Source: JANXQG01 sp964615095 (GTDB lineage Bacteria > Planctomycetota > Planctomycetia > Pirellulales > Thermoguttaceae). Taken from it: a stretch of 64,000 bases of DNA. Shown here one piece after another: positions 17,931 to 24,951 of this stretch. Position 1 is the first letter of the stretch, and each line of letters starts with the position of its first letter. Below the pieces are notes generated by a model. The model had not been told where the DNA came from, made no database searches, and worked only from the letters and a program-made list of their open reading frames with translations. Both the position numbers and the translations under genes were made by a program. The stretch covers positions 9,374 to 73,373 of the forward strand of contig CAZTPX010000032.1 in the NCBI GenBank assembly GCA_964615095.1. The letters are read 5' to 3'.

Positions 17931-18809
17931 ATGGTGGCCGTCGCGACCTCGGTCTTCGGAGCCGATTCCGACGTCAAACAGGTCCGTGAGCACTTCAAGA
18001 GCGACAACTACACGGTCGAGTGGGGAACCGCACGCACGTTTGATCCTGGCGCGGAACTGGAGATCGGCGACGGGTCCGGGCACGGTTTCACGCTCAACTG
18101 GTTGCGATTCCGGCCAGACGACAAGCGGGTGGAGGTTCTGTCTATACGGCTTGAGGAGGGGCGGCATCCGTACAAGTCGAAGTGGCCGCCCGACCGCGCG
18201 CCCTTAACCGTCAAACATGCCCGAATCACGCCCGATGCCTACACCGCGTTGCTGCGCGCCTTGGCCATCGTGGATGCGGCCAAACTCAGTCCGGTCCCGG
18301 AGGACCCCATGAAGGGTTTCTCGTCATCCTCACGGGACTTCTGGGTCTATGCCCGTCTTACGGCGAAGAACGAGACGCTCGTCGATCTCGGCTGGGCGGG
18401 CTATTGGGGCAGTCCTAGCGAAATCGAATTCGCCAAGCCACAGGCCGCCGTGGACCTTGCGCACGAAGCGATCAGGGGCCTCGACTTCAAGGAACACTCC
18501 CTGACCGAAGAAGAACGGGGCTGGGCCAGTTCGAAATTCACACGAGACTGGAAGAAGATCAAGGATGCTGAGTTTCACTGGTGGGTGCGGGAGCGGTACA
18601 TCATCATGGTCGGCGTTGTCGGCGATGCGTCGGCCTTGTCGGCGCTTCGCGATGCTTTACAGCGCGACCCGAAGGATCGCCGTGTCTACTACGCCATCAA
18701 CGCGATCACGCGGTTGACGAAGCAGGACGTGCGCGACAAGCTTGTCGAGGAAATGGATGTTGTGAAAACGCGGCAACGGCTTCTCGACATGCTCCGGGAT
18801 AGGAAATGA
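17931..18809 (+). CDS. Unknown exported protein with HEAT-like C-terminus
   Basis: This 292-residue protein opens with MVAVATSVFGAD, which reads as the second half of a signal peptide whose basic start is missing. A second frame at 17899 supplies MGICELLLSA just upstream, so the 5' end may carry a frameshift or was cut by the neighbouring mobile element. The middle is a beta-rich domain with no family I recognise. Residues about 215-290 (VGVVGDASALSALRDALQRD, then INAITRLT) form HEAT-like helical pairs, a frequent planctomycete feature. Function unknown. Confidence 0.6.
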   Translation: MVAVATSVFGADSDVKQVREHFKSDNYTVEWGTARTFDPGAELEIGDGSGHGFTLNWLRFRPDDKRVEVLSIRLEEGRHPYKSKWPPDRAPLTVKHARITPDAYTALLRALAIVDAAKLSPVPEDPMKGFSSSSRDFWVYARLTAKNETLVDLGWAGYWGSPSEIEFAKPQAAVDLAHEAIRGLDFKEHSLTEEERGWASSKFTRDWKKIKDAEFHWWVRERYIIMVGVVGDASALSALRDALQRDPKDRRVYYAINAITRLTKQDVRDKLVEEMDVVKTRQRLLDMLRDRK

Positions 18810-19065
18810 GTACCCAGAGTGCCCCGGCATTACGTTCTATCAGGCCCGCGAGCGAGAGACCGCACGAGCGTCGATCGAGATCTGCGACGAGATCGGGACG
18901 GCATTCCAGACCAAGCCATTATCGCACCCCACGAACTGCCTGTAGGCTGCTTGGCGCTGTATACGCTCGTCTGGCTCAGCCAAACGAGGCCTCGCCGACG
19001 ACATGGCCAACCGGCCGGCGGGTGCCCCGGTAGAAGTCCAGTACAGCGGCGTGTTGAACGTCCTA

Positions 19066-19812
19066 TTAGTCGATCTGAAGACTTTCCCACTCGTTGTCAT
19101 CCCTCGCCTCGGTGGCAATCTGCCGAACCGCAGCGATCAAGACAACTGGGACGAGAAAGGCGAACCACGAGAGGAAGCGGAAATGAGCGTATCCCGAGGC
19201 GACATCGCCGGTTGAGATCCAGATAATGATGAAGCCACCGACGGGAACCAAGAGGGCCGAAGTCAGACTGTAGACTACCGCAAGCGGCAAGGATCGAGCA
19301 GAGGCTCCCCGAAACATCGCTTCCCGTATGCCGTGCCCCAAGAGCGTCATTCCAAAGAACAGCCCTGAAAGGACAATACAGGCCGCAAAGAACGCGAACT
19401 CCATTCGTCCAATTTCTTGCGGTCGTCCGCGTATCATCAAAGCCAAAGGCACCAGCAAGAGATTGATCGCAAACAGCCCAGAAATGAAGGCTGCACTCCT
19501 AGCGGCATGGGCGAGTACCGATTCACCCTCCCGAAATAGAATAAATCTCTCCGTAAAATAGGTGAACCATTCCGTCCAGGGGACCGTTCCCTGAATCTGA
19601 GCAGATAGCTCCTGGGCATCCCCGAATCGCTCCTTGGCCCGATCCAGGGCGGCTTGTTCGTCACTGAGCTTCTCGGCCTCTTCCTCGAAAATAGCCGTCA
19701 GGTGGGCCAGTAGCTCCTCCCGCATCCTTCGCTTGCGTGCCACAGCCGCCCGGACTGGTCGAACGGCCCGCTCGGCGCTGGTTCTCAGATCTATCAGGGT
19801 GGAATCGTTCAT
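19066..19812 (-). CDS. Membrane protein of the PadR-linked permease-prefix type
   Basis: The start is set at the ATG at 19810-19812, which overlaps the PadR stop (ATGA). The upstream extension of the frame is poor. The 248 residues begin with a cytoplasmic helical segment (RTSAERAVRPVRAAVARKRRMREELLAHL, written here only as position 7-35). That segment is typical of the permease-prefix/HAAS-like domain encoded next to PadR regulators. About five hydrophobic segments follow. Such pairs control membrane-protein levels or envelope stress responses in many bacteria. The exact role is unknown. Confidence 0.75.
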   Translation of the reverse strand: MNDSTLIDLRTSAERAVRPVRAAVARKRRMREELLAHLTAIFEEEAEKLSDEQAALDRAKERFGDAQELSAQIQGTVPWTEWFTYFTERFILFREGESVLAHAARSAAFISGLFAINLLLVPLALMIRGRPQEIGRMEFAFFAACIVLSGLFFGMTLLGHGIREAMFRGASARSLPLAVVYSLTSALLVPVGGFIIIWISTGDVASGYAHFRFLSWFAFLVPVVLIAAVRQIATEARDDNEWESLQID

Positions 19813-20153
19813 GTCGGGGCTCCAACAATACCGCCAATGACTTGGACAAAACTCGCCCACTCCGTACGGACCTGAGTCAATGCGCGTTTGCCTTTGGAAG
19901 AAAGGCGATAGATGTGACGGCGCGCACCACGTCGCCCGTGCGGCTGGTCTTCCCATACCGCCGCGATCTTCCCCGCTTCCTCCAATCGGTACAAAGCAGG
20001 GTAAAGCGACCCCTCCTTGAGACATAGCGCGCCACGTCCCGCCTCTTGCAGACGCCGTAGGATTTCCAATCCATGGGCCTCTCCCTTTTCCAGGACCGAG
20101 AGGACCATTGTTTCCAGATGACCACGCAGCTTGTCGCCTTCAATCACGCACAT
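19809..20153 (-). CDS. PadR-family transcriptional regulator
   Basis: This 114-residue winged-helix protein reads GDKLRGHLETMVLSVLEKG, then HGLEILRRLQE, then LKEGSLYPALYRLEEAG and the wing GARRHIYRLSSKGK. That is the full PadR N-terminal domain. It overlaps the downstream membrane-protein gene by 4 bases, so the two form one operon, and PadR proteins usually repress their own operon. A consensus promoter places the transcript start at or next to the A of the ATG, so the mRNA is probably leaderless. Confidence 0.9.
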   Translation of the reverse strand: MCVIEGDKLRGHLETMVLSVLEKGEAHGLEILRRLQEAGRGALCLKEGSLYPALYRLEEAGKIAAVWEDQPHGRRGARRHIYRLSSKGKRALTQVRTEWASFVQVIGGIVGAPT

Positions 20154-20159
20154 GCTGCT

Positions 20160-20188
20160 ATTCTAGCCTGTCTAGGGATTAGTGTCAA
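20160..20188 (-). promoter_or_regulatory. Consensus sigma-70 promoter of the padR operon, with CTAG palindrome
   Basis: On the minus strand TTGACA (20183-20188) and TAGAAT (20160-20165) are separated by exactly 17 bases. The expected start, 7 bases beyond the -10, falls on the A of the PadR ATG at 20153. CTAG-N5-CTAG (20163-20175) overlaps the -10 and spacer and is a plausible PadR operator. Confidence 0.75.
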
Positions 20189-20298
20189 GCGGCTCGCGGG
20201 GCGTTACCTCCGAACCTCCTCTGTGCTTGCGTTTCTTCCCTTTCCGGCATTGACTGTCGGTCGCCCAGGCGAGTTTCATCGTCTTTGTCTTAGTGCAA

Positions 20299-21072
20299 TC
20301 AGCCGTCGTCAAATACCGTGATCACCGGCGCATGATCGGACGGCTTTGCGCCCTTCCGTTCCTGCCGGTCGATCTCGGAGCTGGTGCAGCGGGCGGCCAG
20401 CGGTTGCGTGGCGAAGATGTAATCCAACCGCAGGCCATCATTCTTCGGAAAAGCGAGCATGCGGTAGTCCCACCATGAGTACAGCTTGCCCTCTGGGTGC
20501 TGTTGGCGAAATACGTCAACAAGGCCCCATGACAGGAACTCTTCCAAGGCAGCACGGCTTGTCGGATGGTACAGGACCGATTCTTCCCAGGCCATTGGTT
20601 CGGCCACGTCCAACTCGTCCCGTGCCACGTTGAAGTCGCCACAGACGACCAGGGGCGTCTGGGGCGTGAAGTGTCTCTCCAGGAAGGCCCTGAGCCGCCG
20701 CAACCAGTTGAGCTTGTAGGCGTAGTGCTCCGAACCGACGATCTGGCCGTTGGGAATATAGGCGCTGATTACCTGGATGCCGCCAACTTGGGCCGTTATG
20801 AACCGAGCCTGCGGATCTTCGGTGTCATCATTCATGCCCTGCTGGATGTTCTGAGGCTCGATGCGGCTCAAGATTCCCACGCCATTGAACGTCTTCTGGC
20901 CGTAAACCGCCGCATGGTAGCCCGCCTCCCGGATCGCATCGTAGGGAAACGCATCTTCCTTCGCCTTCAACTCCTGAAGGCATACAATGTCCGGCTGGAC
21001 CTTCTGAAGCCAGGCCAGCAGCCGCTCCAAACGGGCGCGAACCGAGTTCACGTTCCAGGTGGCGATCTTCAT
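20299..21072 (-). CDS. xth: Exodeoxyribonuclease III (AP endonuclease)
   Basis: This 257-residue protein has the full ExoIII set of motifs. WNVNSVRAR is at the N-terminus, CLQELKAKED holds the metal-binding Glu, YIPNG lies near 115, and CGDFNVARDELDV follows. SWWDYR and a C-terminal DYIFAT, then SDHAPV with the catalytic His, complete it. The enzyme cuts abasic sites and removes 3' blocking groups in base-excision repair. Its ATG overlaps the stop of the upstream gene by 4 bases, an odd pairing with a carbohydrate-active gene that implies cotranslation. Confidence 0.95.
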   Translation of the reverse strand: MKIATWNVNSVRARLERLLAWLQKVQPDIVCLQELKAKEDAFPYDAIREAGYHAAVYGQKTFNGVGILSRIEPQNIQQGMNDDTEDPQARFITAQVGGIQVISAYIPNGQIVGSEHYAYKLNWLRRLRAFLERHFTPQTPLVVCGDFNVARDELDVAEPMAWEESVLYHPTSRAALEEFLSWGLVDVFRQQHPEGKLYSWWDYRMLAFPKNDGLRLDYIFATQPLAARCTSSEIDRQERKGAKPSDHAPVITVFDDG

Positions 21073-22856
21073 GGCCGCGCGGCACGCTCCCCGTTCCGCT
21101 GTCCCTCAGTCGCTTGGCTGGTTACGGCCTTCAACAGTGCGTCAGCAATAGCTTGCATGCCTTTGTCACCGGGATGTGCCGCCACACCACTATGGGTAAA
21201 GGTCCGCTCCGAGCGGGCATAGTTGGACTCGACTTTGCCAAGCCCGCCGATGTCTACGAAGAAACCGCCTACAGCCTGACACGCCTGCCGCATGATCTCA
21301 TCCTTGGTCTTGTCTGCCCAGAAACAACTGCGTACGAAAATGGCGGGCTGGCCACTTGTTTTGAGTACCGTCAGGAGTCTCGTGAAGTTGCCCTTGAACT
21401 TGGCCTCGGCATCCTCGGAGGCCAGGGACGGTACATTCTCCCCAATCGCTACGATGACCATGTCCGGCTTGAAGTCGAGATGGCTCTTGAGCTTGGTTTC
21501 CAGGTCGTAGGCGTCGTAGTGCCTCTCGAAATCGGCGATATTGTCGATCAGCACTTCGGGCTGAATGCCCGAGCTTCTGGCAATGGAGTTCGCCAGGACA
21601 TGGACGTAGTCCTTTTCCTGGGCGCTGGCGGCCATTCCCCAGTTGCCCGTCCAGCCGATTTCCGCCGCTGGCCCATGCAGCGTAATGCTGTTGCCGAGAA
21701 ACAGGATTCGCTTGGCTTTCCCATTTCCCCGTTGTGTCGGTTCCACGACCCGCTTCAACGCTTTCAAGTAGGCCCCATCGGGATCGCCCTTCGTGGGCGC
21801 AAGGTAGCCGCCTTCGCCGAACTCGTTCCAGGCGTAGAGCAGCACGATCCGTTCCGCCGTGGTCTGGTCCGGGTGCCGGTCCATCCACGCCAAGGCTGAT
21901 TCCAGGGCCGTGGCGAACTGTTCGGGCGTGCGGTCGGGATAGTACGAACCGGCCACCTGCCCCAGTCCGCGTGGCCCCTCCCATGGCCGCTTGTCCCAGC
22001 CAACACTCAACTCGGGTATGTACGGCTGCTCTGGGCTCCCGCGCCATGCCCGTTGGTGGGCCTCGATCAGTTCAGCGTACTTGCGGGCTTCCGATTTGGC
22101 GGCGTAGCCAGGGATGATGTTGTAGTGCGTCGTGTGCGTAAAACCAATCTCCTGCTTGCCGCCGCCGCAACCGGCGATGGCCACGCCCGGCAGCCCCGCC
22201 TTACGGGCCGCCGCCTGGATCTGCGCAAACCCACTTTTGTCGCCATTGCCCGCGTTGAAAATGATCACCAGCGGCTTTCCGTCCACCGTAACGTGCTGCG
22301 GGTGCTTGAAGTACGGCAGCCAGCTATCGACGGCCTTTCCCCACTCGCCCGCACCCTGGAACAGGAATCCCTGGTGGTTGGCCACCAGCAGGCAGAACTT
22401 CAAACGCTTGTTGTTCTTCGCCTTGAGGAATAGCTTCAAGCCCGTGTGCATGGGCTGCTTGTCGAGCTTCTCCTGGTCCTTGTTCCAGTACCAGCAGAAG
22501 GCGAAGAAGGCGATCCCGTGGTCGGCGGCCAGGTCGATCTGCCGCTCCATAATCTGCAGCGCGTCGTCGCGCCAACCCCAGATCGGCTCGCGGTCGGCGA
22601 ACTCTTCGATCATCCGCTTGGTAAGGTGCGTGGGCGGATGGAGCTTGGTCCACCCCGGGTCGTCGCGCCACCGGTCGCTGCTCCCCGCCCAGCCGTCAAA
22701 GTAGTACGCACCCACGGTGGCACGAGGCTTGGCGATTCCTTGGGCGGGCTTCGTAGCCGTAGCTGCGTTTTCTCCCCTGGCGCTGGACATCGTGGCAGCC
22801 AGCAGGGGACACGCCAAGAGCAGATTCAACGTCGTCATCAGCCTGCGCATAGACAT
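21069..22856 (-). CDS. Exported WbsX (GH99-like) domain fused to SGNH hydrolase
   Basis: The start is placed at the ATG at 22854-22856 because it opens a signal peptide (MSMRRLMTTLNLLLACPLLA). The first 390 residues match the WbsX/GH99-like TIM barrel: YYFDGWAG, WWWxD-type WGWRDD, FFAFCWYW, and WNEFGEGGYLAPT near the end. From about residue 395, RILFLGNSITLHGP (GDSL-type Ser block), VIVAIGENV and AHPGDKGM (DxxH-like) define an SGNH esterase. This pairing suggests an enzyme acting on acylated polysaccharide, with a glycan-binding or endo-mannosidase-like part plus a deacetylase. Substrate unknown. Confidence 0.8.
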   Translation of the reverse strand: MSMRRLMTTLNLLLACPLLAATMSSARGENAATATKPAQGIAKPRATVGAYYFDGWAGSSDRWRDDPGWTKLHPPTHLTKRMIEEFADREPIWGWRDDALQIMERQIDLAADHGIAFFAFCWYWNKDQEKLDKQPMHTGLKLFLKAKNNKRLKFCLLVANHQGFLFQGAGEWGKAVDSWLPYFKHPQHVTVDGKPLVIIFNAGNGDKSGFAQIQAAARKAGLPGVAIAGCGGGKQEIGFTHTTHYNIIPGYAAKSEARKYAELIEAHQRAWRGSPEQPYIPELSVGWDKRPWEGPRGLGQVAGSYYPDRTPEQFATALESALAWMDRHPDQTTAERIVLLYAWNEFGEGGYLAPTKGDPDGAYLKALKRVVEPTQRGNGKAKRILFLGNSITLHGPAAEIGWTGNWGMAASAQEKDYVHVLANSIARSSGIQPEVLIDNIADFERHYDAYDLETKLKSHLDFKPDMVIVAIGENVPSLASEDAEAKFKGNFTRLLTVLKTSGQPAIFVRSCFWADKTKDEIMRQACQAVGGFFVDIGGLGKVESNYARSERTFTHSGVAAHPGDKGMQAIADALLKAVTSQATEGQRNGERAARP

Positions 22857-23308
22857 TCTCAGGGATCCTCCGGTGTAATGTTTTCCGCTCCACGGACAGC
22901 CGCCAACGTCAGCAGCAAGCACAATATGACAGGTCCGCATTTCAGCAGGGGATCGTTCAGGGGCATTGGTCGCAGTTCATCGGGTGCAATTCTGGCTGCC
23001 AATGCGCGATTGTACCCTGTTGCCCGGCGTGACGCCAACAATAATCGTGCTGGGCCAGACCGGCACAATCATCTGGCTCTTGTGCGGTTAGGGTTTCTTC
23101 GCTTCGGAGCGGTTGCCCTTCGACTCGAAGGTCACGGATACGCCAGCACGAATCGAAACCTTGCCCAGTGCCATAGACTCGGGATTTTCACCGCCCGATC
23201 CACGCTGGTCCTGAATCACGTTCTGCGACATTCCCCCCGACGACCGACCATATTACCCAGCTTAACAGTGCGGGTGTTTGACCAATCTTCCCGGCCAGTC
23301 ATAGAATC
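22857..23308. other. Intergenic region
   Basis: About 450 bases between divergent units. I see no gene, repeat or clear promoter. Plus-strand frames here are shadows or lack ribosome sites. Confidence 0.4.
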
Positions 23309-23600
23309 ATGGGTAGCTGCCGGGTCGTCGTCGCGATCCTCGACGGACCGGACGCTGACTCCGGCACGAGCTTCGAGATGGGCTACGCTCGGGCGCGAGG
23401 AAAGAGGGCAGTAGGCGTCAGGGACGGACTTTCGGGACCGCGAGTATCATGGACTCAACTTGATGTTATCCAATGCTTGTTCCGATCTGGTTGCCGAACC
23501 AAGCACGACGGCCACTGTCGAGCGGCTTACGGAAAGAATCGCGGGGGTCCTGGAACTGGACGAATCTCCTGTCCCGCAAGGAGATTCTTTACTGCCATGA
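23309..23600 (+). pseudogene. Nucleoside 2-deoxyribosyltransferase remnant (frameshifted)
   Basis: VVAILDGPDADSGTSFEMGYA is the substrate-binding core of the nucleoside 2-deoxyribosyltransferase family. After GKRAVGVR, an extra G in GGG near 23423 shifts the frame. The remainder (TDFRDREYHGLNLMLSNAC, then VERLTERIAGVLE) reads on to a TGA at 23598-23600. About 50 N-terminal residues are also missing. The stop overlaps the next ATG by 3 bases, preserving an old operon. The gene should be inactive unless the G is a sequencing error, and even then it lacks its N-terminus. Confidence 0.65.
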
Positions 23601-23839
23601 ACGACCAAGCTCCCCAGACAGACCGACAGCCCGAAGATCCTCGCGTCCGATTTGCAGCGGAGGGAACGCTCCTTGCCTGGATGCGAACCGGTTTAGCTCT
23701 GATGGGCTTCGGCTTCGTGGTCGCCCGCTTCGGCCTGTTCCTGCGGGAGATTTCTAACCGACTGCTAACGGGATTGCTCGCCGGGCCTCCGCCAAGTGTC
23801 CAGCATGTGGAACAGGGCGAGAACCGGGTGACGCAATAA
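23597..23839 (+). pseudogene. Truncated DUF202 membrane protein
   Basis: The 80-residue frame starts like YidH/DUF202 proteins: RVRFAAEGTLLAWMRTGLALMGFGFVVARFG covers the family signature and first membrane helix (described by position 19-50). It then diverges and stops, lacking the second and third helices of the usual 110-120-residue family. Its 3' end overlaps the convergent YgbA-like gene, which suggests the tail was replaced by a deletion. It could still give a one-helix peptide. Confidence 0.6.
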
Positions 23840-24112
23840 CATCCACCGTCCGGCATAGCGCATTACGACCTTAATCTGGGCTCTCATCGCCGACTTGTAG
23901 CAATGCGTTGGGCAGCGTGCGCAAGTCGTCTTCCCGGCCCCATACGGGCAGCGATCCAGCCGGGCCACAGCATAATCGTAAAGGGATTGGCATTGGCCGC
24001 AGAGCGAGCCGCTGGCGGCGTGGTGAGCCCGGCAGTATATCTGCACCATCGCCAGAATGGTCTGTCTCTCGCGGGCCAAACGTGCCACTGCCTTGCCGCG
24101 TGAATCAGCCAT
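23765..24112 (-). CDS. Nitrous oxide-stimulated promoter (YgbA) family protein
   Basis: The start is the ATG at 24110-24112, 8 bases inside the preceding hemerythrin gene. The 115 residues show the YgbA pattern of paired cysteines: MVQIYCRAHH, then LCGQCQSLYDYA, RCPYG, TTCARCPTHCYKSAMR, and VMRYAGRWMLLRHPVLA. The Cys spacing suggests an iron-sulphur or zinc site. In other bacteria the family responds to nitric oxide. Here it sits second in an operon behind an FNR/Dnr-type box, fitting nitrosative-stress control. Confidence 0.88.
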   Translation of the reverse strand: MADSRGKAVARLARERQTILAMVQIYCRAHHAASGSLCGQCQSLYDYAVARLDRCPYGAGKTTCARCPTHCYKSAMRAQIKVVMRYAGRWMLLRHPVLALFHMLDTWRRPGEQSR

Positions 24113-24710
24113 GGTGACAAACGCAGGTCCGGCTGCTAATGCCAACCGCCCGTGTCACCCCGAAGCGATCCGCCAGCTCGTCAGCTAAGCTCAGAAACCT
24201 ATCGTGCGTGCCGAGGCCCATGTGCTCTTGCTCGACGTTCTCGAAAGCCGCCAGCAGCCTTTGTTGATCGTCCTCGGTCAGGGCTTGGTTGGCCATCGTG
24301 AACAGGCAATGGTCCTCTTTTTCAATGTGTTCCCGCAGCAGGCCCACGTAACTTTGGGCATGGTTGACGAATTTGTCGACCGCTTCGCTCTTTCCAGCGG
24401 TGGCCCGGTCGATTGCTTCGGCCATGCCACGAATATGTGCCCGGCCTTGCTCGTGCTCGGAGAGCATCACGCCCGTAGGACCGCCCTGGCGAGGAAACCC
24501 CTGGGCTTCCATCGCCGGAAAAAGATGGGTTTCTTCCTTGCCGTGGTGGCAGCGGTCGGCAAAGTTACGGAAGAAGTCAAGTGCCTGTTCTGCCGAAGTC
24601 TTGTCCAGTCGCCCATCGGTTGCACAGTTCCGGGCTATTGTTTCCAGGCAATCGAGCACCTGTTCGATAATGCGATGCTCGCCACTGAGGATCTCGGTGG
24701 GTTTCATCAT
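24105..24710 (-). CDS. Hemerythrin-domain protein
   Basis: The chosen ATG (24708-24710) has an AAGGAG ribosome site just upstream; the longer frame to 24953 has none. The 201 residues carry the di-iron His/Glu ligands of a hemerythrin four-helix bundle: SGEHRIIEQVL, CHHGKEETHLFP, MLSEHEQGRAHI, and LREHIEKEDHCLF. Such proteins bind O2 or NO, or help repair iron centres. It is first in the operon with the YgbA-like gene and lies 67 bases from a perfect FNR/Dnr box, so a role in sensing or detoxifying nitric oxide at low oxygen is likely. Confidence 0.9.
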   Translation of the reverse strand: MMKPTEILSGEHRIIEQVLDCLETIARNCATDGRLDKTSAEQALDFFRNFADRCHHGKEETHLFPAMEAQGFPRQGGPTGVMLSEHEQGRAHIRGMAEAIDRATAGKSEAVDKFVNHAQSYVGLLREHIEKEDHCLFTMANQALTEDDQQRLLAAFENVEQEHMGLGTHDRFLSLADELADRFGVTRAVGISSRTCVCHHG

Positions 24711-24777
24711 AGGCTCCTTGAGAAATGCTTGTTCGTTTGTTCTACTTGAAGCATACCTGCCAAGCGACCCACGGGCA

Positions 24778-24791
24778 TTGATCTGGATCAA
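24778..24791 (-). promoter_or_regulatory. FNR/Dnr-type operator
   Basis: TTGATCTGGATCAA is a perfect match to the TTGAT-N4-ATCAA consensus of the CRP/FNR family (FNR, ANR, DNR, NnrR). It lies 67 bases upstream of the hemerythrin ATG and 160 bases from the divergent kinase. The position suits activation of hemerythrin-ygbA by an oxygen- or NO-sensing regulator. Confidence 0.7.
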
Positions 24792-24951
24792 GTCCCCGAA
24801 AAAAAGACCCAGAACTCGTACGAGAATTAACCCACCCCCAGTACGGTAAGATGCCCGCCATGGCTCCTCCTGCGACTCGACAAAATCGACTACAATCACT
24901 GTACGAGCCGCACCTTTCGGGCCTAGCACCATAGAATTGTGGGCCTCTACC

